This document shows, piece by piece, positions 55,377 through 62,347 of a stretch of DNA of 62,347 bases. Both the position numbers and the translations under genes were made by a program. Under the pieces are notes generated by a model, which did no database searches, had not been told where the DNA came from, and saw only the letters and a program-made list of their open reading frames with translations. The DNA lies in assembly GCA_905182835.1 (NCBI GenBank), contig CAJJDI010000023.1, positions 1 through 62,347 on the forward strand, in the 5' to 3' direction. How positions within the stretch are numbered: position 1 is the first letter of the stretch; every line of letters starts with the position of its first letter. The DNA comes from an uncultured Flavobacteriaceae bacterium (lineage in GTDB: Bacteria; Bacteroidota; Bacteroidia; Flavobacteriales; Flavobacteriaceae).

Positions 55377-56403
55377 CCAATTCAATCTACTTGTTAAAAT
55401 CTCATTGGTTTTAATCTATCTTGTAATCATAGCTGGTGCAATAGTTAGAATGACAGGTTCTGGAATGGGATGTCCTGACTGGCCAAAATGTTTTGGCTAT
55501 TTGATTCCTCCAACTGAAAAAAGTGAACTGATCTTTACATCATTTCATGACTACAATAAAGGAGAAATGATAATTTTAAATTCAGAAAAACTATATAGTG
55601 CTACAAATGATTTTAAATCTAATGAAGCTATAGATTTAAATAATTGGAGTTTATTTGAAAAACATGATTATGTTGTTTACGACCCACTACATACATGGAT
55701 TGAATATATTAATAGATTAATAGGAGCGCTCGCTGGAATACCTATCTTACTGTTTACTCTAATAAGCGTTTACTACTGGAGAGATTACAAACATCGCACT
55801 CTAATATCCATATTAACAGTTTTAGGTATGGGCTTCCAGGCATGGTTAGGAAAAACTGTTGTAGATTCAAACTTAGCTCCATATAAAATAACTATTCATA
55901 TGCTAATGGCCCTAGTAATTGTTGGTCTAATATTGAGTTTGATAATACACACAAAAAAAAGTAAATCCGTTAATAACAAATTATTTAAAAATCTTATAAT
56001 ATTTTCGATTACACTAACCTTAATCCAGGTAGTTCTAGGGACTCAAGTTAGAGAGTTTGTCGATGAAAAAGTTAAATTAATTGGCTATGACAAGGCAAAT
56101 TGGCTAACGGATGTACCAATAAAATTTTACATACATAGAAGTTTTTCAATTATAGTATTGATCGTGAATTTTTATTTACTTTACCTTAATAAAAAACTAA
56201 GATTAGGATTTAATAAAGTCAATTATATAATTCTTTTAATAGGAGTAGAAATTTTAACAGGAATCTTAATGTATTATTTTGATTTCCCTGTATTAAGTCA
56301 ACCGATTCACTTAGTAATAGCAACTATAATATTTGGATTACAATTTTATATTTTACTAGAATACTGGCTTAGAAGTAAGTCAATTAACAAAATAGAACCA
56401 TAA
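55369..56403 (+). CDS. ctaA: heme A synthase (CtaA/COX15)
   Basis: Oxidises the heme O methyl to a formyl group to make heme A for aa3-type cytochrome oxidase. 344 residues and about eight spans. The entry [21 protein letters not shown] carries the conserved Cys pair of the first loop. Heme-ligand histidines lie in [13 protein letters not shown], in [10 protein letters not shown], in YIHRSFSI and in QPIHLVIA. It implies aerobic respiration. The oxidase genes are not in view. Confidence 0.93.
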   Translation: MNNQFNLLVKISLVLIYLVIIAGAIVRMTGSGMGCPDWPKCFGYLIPPTEKSELIFTSFHDYNKGEMIILNSEKLYSATNDFKSNEAIDLNNWSLFEKHDYVVYDPLHTWIEYINRLIGALAGIPILLFTLISVYYWRDYKHRTLISILTVLGMGFQAWLGKTVVDSNLAPYKITIHMLMALVIVGLILSLIIHTKKSKSVNNKLFKNLIIFSITLTLIQVVLGTQVREFVDEKVKLIGYDKANWLTDVPIKFYIHRSFSIIVLIVNFYLLYLNKKLRLGFNKVNYIILLIGVEILTGILMYYFDFPVLSQPIHLVIATIIFGLQFYILLEYWLRSKSINKIEP

Positions 56404-56906
56404 TGATTTACAGGCTAAGAGTAATATTAGATAATGACACAGAAGACGATATTTTTAGAGATATTGAATTAGATAAGAACTGTAACTTAGAAGATTTTCA
56501 TAATACAATAACACAATCTTTTGGGTTTGAAGGTAATGAAATGGCTTCCTTCTATTTAACTGATCAAGAGTGGAATCAAGGAGAGGAAATTTCATTATTT
56601 GATTTAGGTGAGTTAGATCAGAGCAATCGGCTAATGACTGATGTTTTAGTAGACGGTGTTATTGATAAAACTAATACTAGATTAATTTATGTTTATGACT
56701 TTTTAAATTTATGGACATTTTTAATTGAATTAGTGGAAATTGTAGGGATGACAAGTGGAGTCAATTATCCTAATTTAATTTATTCAAATGGTCAAATACC
56801 TACTAAAGCCCCTGAAAAGAACTTTAAATCTGAAAATATTTTTGAAGATGAAGAATCTGAAGATGAAGTAGATAATTATGATGACTATGAGGATTTTTAT
56901 AATTAA
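56403..56906 (+). CDS. pRiA4b ORF-3-like (TnpR-passenger) protein
   Basis: 167 residues. The first 120 match the family named for plasmid pRiA4b ORF-3 and IS1096 passenger proteins: [22 protein letters not shown] and the MASFYLTDQEW region. The last 30 residues are an Asp/Glu tail. No function is established, and despite the name I see no transposon around it. It shares one base with the ctaA stop and precedes uvrB by 19 bases. Confidence 0.8.
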   Translation: MIYRLRVILDNDTEDDIFRDIELDKNCNLEDFHNTITQSFGFEGNEMASFYLTDQEWNQGEEISLFDLGELDQSNRLMTDVLVDGVIDKTNTRLIYVYDFLNLWTFLIELVEIVGMTSGVNYPNLIYSNGQIPTKAPEKNFKSENIFEDEESEDEVDNYDDYEDFYN

Positions 56907-56925
56907 TTCTAACTAATTAACTTAA

Positions 56926-58920
56926 ATGGAGTTTAAGATACATTCTGACTTTAAACCTACTGGAGATCAACCCAATGCTATTAAAGAGTTAACTAACGGA
57001 ATTGAATCTAATCAAAGATATCAAACACTACTAGGAGTTACTGGATCAGGTAAAACTTTTACTATCGCTAACGTAATTGAAAATGTTCAAAGACCAACAT
57101 TAATTTTAGCACATAACAAAACACTAGCAGCTCAATTATATTCAGAATTTAAATTATTTTTTCCTGAAAATGCAGTCGAATATTTTGTTTCTTATTATGA
57201 CTACTATCAACCTGAAGCATATATGCCAGTTAGTGGTACTTATATAGAAAAAGATCTTTCAATTAATGAAGAAATAGAAAAACTTAGGTTAAGTACAACA
57301 TCTTCATTACTGTCCGGTAGACGTGACATTATTGTTATAGCATCGGTTTCATGTTTATATGGAATTGGTAATCCCGTAGAGTTTCAAAAAAATATTATTG
57401 AGATAAATGTAGATCAAAAAATATCAAGAACTAAATTATTAAATAGATTAGTCCAAAGTTTATATTCAAGAACTGAAGCAGATTTCAACAGGGGTAATTT
57501 TAGAATAAAGGGAGACACTGTTGATGTATTTCCAGGCTATGCTGATGAAGCATTTAGAATACATTTTTTTGGTGATGAGATTGAAGAAATAGAATCATTT
57601 GACCCTATAAGTAACAATAAGATTGAAAATTTTGAGAAATTAAATATATTCCCTGCTAACATATTTGTAACATCTCCAGATATTTTACAAAATGCAATTA
57701 AAGATATTCAAGATGATTTAGTTTTACAACATGATTACTTCAAAGAAATAGGTAAGCACTTAGAAGCTAAGAGGTTAAAAGAAAGAACCGAGTTTGATCT
57801 AGAAATGATTAGAGAATTAGGCTATTGTTCTGGAATTGAAAATTATTCAAGATATCTTGACGGTAGAAATCCTGGTACTAGACCATTTTGTTTATTAGAC
57901 TATTTTCCAGATGATTATTTAATGGTTGTAGATGAAAGTCATGTGACTGTATCTCAAGTTCATGCTATGTATGGTGGAGATAGAAGTAGAAAAGAAAATC
58001 TAGTTGATTATGGCTTCAGACTTCCTGCAGCTATGGACAATAGGCCATTAAAATTTGAAGAATTTGAAAGTTTACAAAAAAACGTAATCTATCTGAGCGC
58101 TACTCCTGCAGATTATGAATTAGAAAAAACAGAAGGTTTATACACAGAACAAGTCATAAGACCAACTGGTTTATTAGATCCAATAATTGAAGTAAAGCCT
58201 AGTAAAAATCAAATTGATGATTTAATTAATGAAATTCAAATAAGGGTAATAAAAGATGAAAGAATTTTAGTAACCACACTTACTAAAAGGATGGCAGAGG
58301 AGCTTACCAAATATTTGATGAAAATTGATATCAGGACAAGATACATACACAGTGATGTAGATACTTTAGAAAGGGTAGAAATAATGCAAGATTTAAGAGA
58401 AGGGGTCTTTGATGTACTTGTTGGAGTGAATTTATTAAGAGAAGGGCTTGATTTGCCAGAAGTTTCCTTAGTCGCTATTATAGATGCAGATAAAGAAGGG
58501 TTTTTAAGATCAGCAAGAGCATTAACTCAAACTGTGGGTAGAGCAGCCAGACATTTAAATGGTAGAGCTATATTGTATGCGGATAGAATTACAAAAAGCA
58601 TGCAAAAAACAATTGATGAAACTACCTACCGAAGAAAAAAACAAATGGATTACAATAAAAAGCATAACATAACTCCTACCGCAATAAAAAAATCGCTTAA
58701 AAATGCCCTAACAAAAAATAAAGAAGCAGAGGCAGCTGAATTAATTAGATCAAATAATAAAAATCAACATTTCGTAAACAAAAAAGAGGTCGATAAAAAG
58801 ATTAGGGAAATAAGAAAGCTCATGGAAGAGTCTGCTAAAAATCTAGACTTTTTGGAAGCAGCAAATTACAGAGATCAAATAAAAGAATTACAAGTAGTAA
58901 AGTCGAAAAAATTTAGCTAG
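56926..58920 (+). CDS. uvrB: excinuclease ABC subunit UvrB
   Basis: Nucleotide excision repair helicase that verifies lesions and loads UvrC. 664 residues. Walker A LLGVTGSGKTFT, the beta-hairpin region YYDYYQPEAY, DESHVT, the RQEGLDLPE-like LREGLDLPEVSLV and QTVGRAARH are intact. The C-terminal UVR domain that binds UvrC is present (about 620-660). The last 8 bases overlap sucC on the opposite strand. Confidence 0.97.
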   Translation: MEFKIHSDFKPTGDQPNAIKELTNGIESNQRYQTLLGVTGSGKTFTIANVIENVQRPTLILAHNKTLAAQLYSEFKLFFPENAVEYFVSYYDYYQPEAYMPVSGTYIEKDLSINEEIEKLRLSTTSSLLSGRRDIIVIASVSCLYGIGNPVEFQKNIIEINVDQKISRTKLLNRLVQSLYSRTEADFNRGNFRIKGDTVDVFPGYADEAFRIHFFGDEIEEIESFDPISNNKIENFEKLNIFPANIFVTSPDILQNAIKDIQDDLVLQHDYFKEIGKHLEAKRLKERTEFDLEMIRELGYCSGIENYSRYLDGRNPGTRPFCLLDYFPDDYLMVVDESHVTVSQVHAMYGGDRSRKENLVDYGFRLPAAMDNRPLKFEEFESLQKNVIYLSATPADYELEKTEGLYTEQVIRPTGLLDPIIEVKPSKNQIDDLINEIQIRVIKDERILVTTLTKRMAEELTKYLMKIDIRTRYIHSDVDTLERVEIMQDLREGVFDVLVGVNLLREGLDLPEVSLVAIIDADKEGFLRSARALTQTVGRAARHLNGRAILYADRITKSMQKTIDETTYRRKKQMDYNKKHNITPTAIKKSLKNALTKNKEAEAAELIRSNNKNQHFVNKKEVDKKIREIRKLMEESAKNLDFLEAANYRDQIKELQVVKSKKFS

Positions 58921-60109
58921 CTAAAACTTTTTTAACTTTCTGTGCAGCTTCTTCAAACTCAATAGCACTTTGAACATCTAAACCTGACGAATCTATTATT
59001 TTTTTAGCTAAATCAGCATTTGTTCCTTGAAGCCTTACTATAATTGGAATATGTATTGAATCTTTCATGTTATTGTAAGCATCCACAATTCCTTGAGCAA
59101 CTCTATCACATCTAACAATACCTCCAAAAATATTAACAAGAATCGCTTTAACATTAGGGTCTCTCAATATAATTCTAAATGCAATTTCTACTCTTTCAGC
59201 ATCAGCGGTACCACCTACATCTAAAAAATTAGCTGGTTCTCCTCCAGATTGCTTTATCAAATCCATTGTAGCCATAGCCAAACCTGCTCCGTTTACCATA
59301 CACCCAACGTTTCCGTCCAGGTCAACATAATTTAAACCAGCCTTATTAGCTTCTACTTCAATGGGGTTCTCTTCTCTAAAATCTCTTAGGGAAGCATAAT
59401 CTTTATGTCTGAATAAAGCATTATCATCTATAGTAACTTTAGCATCAACAGCTAAAATCTTATTATCACTTGTTTTTAATACTGGATTAATTTCAAATAA
59501 TGAGGAGTCTGATTTGTCATATGCATTATAAAGAGAAACTACAAATTTTGTCATTTCTTTAAATGCTAATCCACTTAACCCTAAATTAAATGCAACTTGA
59601 CGAGCTTGAAATGGTAAAATACCAGTAGATGGGTCTATATCAATTGTATGAATTAAATGAGGTGTTTCTTCAGCAACTGTTTCTATATCCATTCCTCCTT
59701 CTGTAGAATACATGATCATATTATTTCCTGTAGATCTATTTAAGAGAACAGACATGTAAAACTCACTTGTTTCTGATTCCCCTGGGTAATAAACATCTTC
59801 AGTTATTAAAACTTGATGAACTTTTTTCCCTTCTGCTGAAGTTTGCGGAGTAACTAGGTTCATTCCTATGATTTGATCTGAAATAGACCTCACTTCGTCT
59901 AAACTCTTTGCTAACTTAACACCACCACCTTTTCCACGACCACCTGCATGAACTTGAGCCTTTACTACAAACCAGGTTGTACCTGTGCTTTCCGTTAATT
60001 TTTTAGCACATTCAACAGCTTCATCAGGGTTTTGAGCAACTAAGCCTCTTTGAATACGTACTCCAAAACTACTTAACATTTCTTTACCTTGATATTCGTG
60101 TAAATTCAT
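58913..60109 (-). CDS. sucC: succinyl-CoA ligase (ADP-forming) subunit beta
   Basis: TCA-cycle subunit binding nucleotide and CoA-side phosphate. 398 residues: an ATP-grasp domain opening [17 protein letters not shown], with [16 protein letters not shown], then a ligase domain with GGTADAERV and [11 protein letters not shown]. The alpha subunit gene sucD is not adjacent in this window. It is a single minus-strand gene convergent with uvrB. Confidence 0.96.
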   Translation of the reverse strand: MNLHEYQGKEMLSSFGVRIQRGLVAQNPDEAVECAKKLTESTGTTWFVVKAQVHAGGRGKGGGVKLAKSLDEVRSISDQIIGMNLVTPQTSAEGKKVHQVLITEDVYYPGESETSEFYMSVLLNRSTGNNMIMYSTEGGMDIETVAEETPHLIHTIDIDPSTGILPFQARQVAFNLGLSGLAFKEMTKFVVSLYNAYDKSDSSLFEINPVLKTSDNKILAVDAKVTIDDNALFRHKDYASLRDFREENPIEVEANKAGLNYVDLDGNVGCMVNGAGLAMATMDLIKQSGGEPANFLDVGGTADAERVEIAFRIILRDPNVKAILVNIFGGIVRCDRVAQGIVDAYNNMKDSIHIPIIVRLQGTNADLAKKIIDSSGLDVQSAIEFEEAAQKVKKVLAS

Positions 60110-60316
60110 AAAAATTTATTTATTTATTAGCAAAGCAAAAGTAATTAACCTTATGGATTTGACCAACAATTAATATTATTATATTTCAACAAATTGAGGC
60201 AGGAGTTTTTAAAAATTAATTATTGCATAAAAGGTTATATAACAATGCAAATAAATTATGGTATAATTTTTGAATTAAAAAAATGTTATAAGTAGAGAAT
60301 TCATTGTTTTAATTAT

Positions 60317-60324
60317 TATTTTTG
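60317..60324 (+). promoter_or_regulatory. -7 promoter element of the lectin-adhesin gene
   Basis: TATTTTTG matches TAnnTTTG, 29 bases before the ATG at 60354. The rest of the gap from 60110 holds only A/T-rich sequence; I see no RNA gene, repeat or open frame in it. Confidence 0.45.
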
Positions 60325-60353
60325 AATTCATTAAAAAAAATCAAGAAACTGGT

Positions 60354-62347
60354 ATGTTTAAAAAAATTCTTCCTTTTATTTTTTTTGTTTCTCAGTTTAT
60401 TTATTCTCAAGATAATATACCGCCAGAAATATTTTCAGAAGGAAATGAGGTTTATTGTCCATTAACAGAGCAAAATATTGTCACCAGCTTTAACATAATT
60501 GATCCAGATGATACTACAGTTACAGCATTATACATTCAAATTTCAGAGGGATATGTACAAGCAGAAGACTTACTAATATTAACTGGCGAAAATCAAGGTA
60601 TTCAAGAAACCTGGGACGCTATTACTGGAAAATTGGAGTTAAAAGGTCAAGCAGGTGGTGAAGTTTTATATACAGATCTTATTGCAGCGGTTTATGATGT
60701 TAAATTTTCAAGTTCCAATCCTGCTCCAGCCAATGACAAATCATTTTCATTTACAATTGGTGATGCTAATTACTTAGACGAAACTGAACATTATTATGTT
60801 TATTTTGAAAATGAAAATGTTCTTTGGACTGAAGCTAAAGAATTGGCTGAAAATTCAACTTATTTCGGTTTACAAGGATATTTAGCAACGATTACAAGCG
60901 AAGTAGAAAATCAAATAGCCGCTGTACAAGTAAATGATTTTGGCTGGATTGGTGGTAGTGATCAAGAAAATGAAAATGATTGGAGATGGGTTACTGGTCC
61001 AGAAGGTTTAGAAAATGGCGGTTCTGGAGTTGCTTTTTGGAGTGGAAATGGTAGTGGAAGTGGAGGTTTTGCAGTAAATGGAATGTATAGTAATTGGAAC
61101 GGAACTAATGAACCCAATCAAAGTGGTGATGAAGATTATTTACATGTAACCTCTCCAAATGTCGGTAATGTTGGATCATGGAATGATTTATTGAATGACA
61201 CACCAAATTCTGGAGATTATCAAGCAAAAGGTTATACGGTAGAATATGGTGGCATGCCAGGGGATCCTATATTAAATTTATCATCAAGTTCTAGCCTATA
61301 TATGCCTAACCTTAGTTTAACCCCTTTTGTAGGTTGTTTAAATGAACTAAGTACTAATTCACTTTCAGCGGTTTCAAATATTGAATCTGGAGAAGTTTAC
61401 TGGTTTGATAGTCAAGTTGGAGGAAATTTAGTTTTTACTGGAACTAACTTCAATCCAGATATTTCTGAAACTACTACCTATTATGTATCTCCTTTTGAAG
61501 AAGGGATTTGTGATAATTTTGAAAGAATTGAAATTCAAGCTGTAATTTTTCCAAGTCCAGTTCCAGTTGCACCAGACGTGATGGTTGATCAATGTACTTA
61601 TACCGTTGAAGAATTAGTGACTGAAATCTTAATTAATAACGAATGTGCAGATGTTTCCAATATAACTTACTCTACAGGAACTAATTTTGATGATGTTAAT
61701 GGGATTGGATATTTTAGTGAAATATCTGATAATTTTGAGTTTTCACAAGGGCTTATATTAGCCACAGGTGATGCTAGTTTAGGAACTGGACCCAATTCAG
61801 GAATTGGTGATCAAACAAGTGGAGATTTTGGATGGCCAGGAGATATTGACTTAACTACTTTATTAGAACAGACAGATAGCGCAAATGATAATACAAATAA
61901 TGCTTCTGTAATTGAATTTGATTTTGTACCAATATCCAATAGCATAAGTTTTAGATTTATTATGGCATCTGAAGAGTACGATCAAGGATCATTTGAATGT
62001 AGTTTTTCTGATATATTTGGTTTCTTTTTAACTAATGAAGATGGAGTAACCACAAATCTAGCAGTTTTACCAGATACAGATACTCCAATCTTAGTAACTA
62101 ATATTCACCCTGACAATGGAGTCTGCGGCGCTGCTAATCCAGAATATTTTGGTGGTTACGTAGCAACAGGAGACTCTCCCATTGCATATGATGGATATAC
62201 AAGAGCCTTTACTGCGCAATCTGAAGTTATACCAGGCCAAACTTATCACATTAAGTTAGCAGTTGCAGATGCTGGTGATAGCGCTTTAGATACTGCTGTA
62301 TTTCTTGAGGGAGGAAGTTTTGATCTAGGAATTGATTTAGGAGATGA
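60354..62347 (+). CDS. secreted lectin/choice-of-anchor L adhesin, 3' end outside window
   Basis: The open frame runs from ATG 60354 to the window edge (664 codons, no stop). Residues 1-19 are a signal peptide (ending IYSQ). Residues 20-140 form a beta-rich domain; about 146-301 a C-type lectin-like domain, with WTEAKELAE, FGWIGGSDQ, NWNGTNEPNQ and WNDLL; about 319-400 an Ig-like segment of the kind found in Bacteroidota surface proteins; from about 415 a choice-of-anchor L domain (GLILATGDA, FRFIMASEEYD, DIFGFFLT). Such proteins usually end in a type IX sorting signal and act in adhesion or gliding. That end is not visible here. Confidence 0.88.
   Translation, partial: MFKKILPFIFFVSQFIYSQDNIPPEIFSEGNEVYCPLTEQNIVTSFNIIDPDDTTVTALYIQISEGYVQAEDLLILTGENQGIQETWDAITGKLELKGQAGGEVLYTDLIAAVYDVKFSSSNPAPANDKSFSFTIGDANYLDETEHYYVYFENENVLWTEAKELAENSTYFGLQGYLATITSEVENQIAAVQVNDFGWIGGSDQENENDWRWVTGPEGLENGGSGVAFWSGNGSGSGGFAVNGMYSNWNGTNEPNQSGDEDYLHVTSPNVGNVGSWNDLLNDTPNSGDYQAKGYTVEYGGMPGDPILNLSSSSSLYMPNLSLTPFVGCLNELSTNSLSAVSNIESGEVYWFDSQVGGNLVFTGTNFNPDISETTTYYVSPFEEGICDNFERIEIQAVIFPSPVPVAPDVMVDQCTYTVEELVTEILINNECADVSNITYSTGTNFDDVNGIGYFSEISDNFEFSQGLILATGDASLGTGPNSGIGDQTSGDFGWPGDIDLTTLLEQTDSANDNTNNASVIEFDFVPISNSISFRFIMASEEYDQGSFECSFSDIFGFFLTNEDGVTTNLAVLPDTDTPILVTNIHPDNGVCGAANPEYFGGYVATGDSPIAYDGYTRAFTAQSEVIPGQTYHIKLAVADAGDSALDTAVFLEGGSFDLGIDLGD

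Noticed and set aside
56403-56906. Possible mobile element, because the protein family is named after a transposon passenger and a plasmid
   Set aside because: No transposase, inverted repeats or target duplications nearby; the gene is coupled to ctaA and followed by uvrB.
60110-60353. Small RNA or short gene in the largest gap
   Set aside because: Only A/T-rich sequence with one likely -7 element; no stable stem, no convincing open frame.
1-62347. CRISPR array, prophage, rRNA operon or replication origin
   Set aside because: No regularly spaced repeats, phage structural genes, rRNA sequence or dnaA-box-like cluster was noticed on reading both strands.

Overview
The window looks like chromosomal DNA of an aerobic marine-type flavobacterium (Bacteroidota). 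The evidence is very AT-rich, tightly packed DNA; the Bacteroidota promoter element TAnnTTTG in most promoter-bearing gaps; a zeaxanthin-type carotenoid operon; two secreted proteins of type IX secretion style plus a PorV-like barrel; and lineage-typical proteins (DUF3276/PUR, DUF2795, DUF1573, a long NusB, a 1119-residue SecA, a cyclophilin-FKBP fusion). Species cannot be named from the sequence. I saw no insertion sequence, prophage, CRISPR array, rRNA or plasmid module. No gene-free stretch exceeds 300 bases; the longest is about 244 bases, before the last gene.

Layout. 1-4069: tRNA-Leu, then crtI-crtB-crtZ-crtY (phytoene to zeaxanthin). 4072-12238 (minus): a membrane protein, guaB, three SurA/PpiC-like periplasmic folding proteins and aconitase, nearly without gaps. 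12235-14019: a periplasmic flavin-binding protein and an outer-membrane porin. 14177-21071: a DCC-family thiol protein, HMG-CoA lyase, a LysE exporter, a secreted M43 metalloprotease, pyrD, pepT, yajC and a DUF1573 lipoprotein. 21123-30612: nusB, an ABC exporter, a PUR-family protein, an M14 carboxypeptidase, CsaA, the PPIase fusion and recQ. 30768-37360: kdsD-tatC-lptB, pssA, a PorV-like barrel, a DUF4105/Lnb protein, a shrunken methyltransferase relative and a cobalamin adenosyltransferase. 37437-47822: DUF2795, secA, meaB, a three-gene lipid-linked sugar operon (GT2, double LAB_N, GT39), a PAP2 phosphatase, a small acidic protein, a MATE exporter and def. 47878-53342: ruvX, dapD and a compact cluster with LicD-, TagD-, LicC- and TagB/TagF-like enzymes next to an LPS-core kinase. 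53380-60109: tsaC, cca, ctaA, a pRiA4b-ORF3-like protein, uvrB and sucC. 60354 to the right edge: the start of a large secreted lectin-type adhesin.

Much of the window serves the envelope: export (SecA, YajC, TatC), LPS building and transport (KdsD, LptB, LPS kinase, lipid-linked sugar genes), periplasmic folding, and type IX cell-surface proteins. The 49.2-53.3 kb cluster is the best candidate for a poorly described system: it encodes what looks like activation and transfer of glycerol-phosphate and/or choline-phosphate onto a surface glycan in a Gram-negative cell. Other points of interest are a methyltransferase relative that appears to have lost its whole SAM-binding core but remains an open frame, a carotenoid operon starting 12 bases after a tRNA, a perfect inverted repeat abutting the guaB start codon, and convergent gene pairs that overlap or nearly touch at all ten such junctions, leaving no room for ordinary terminators.
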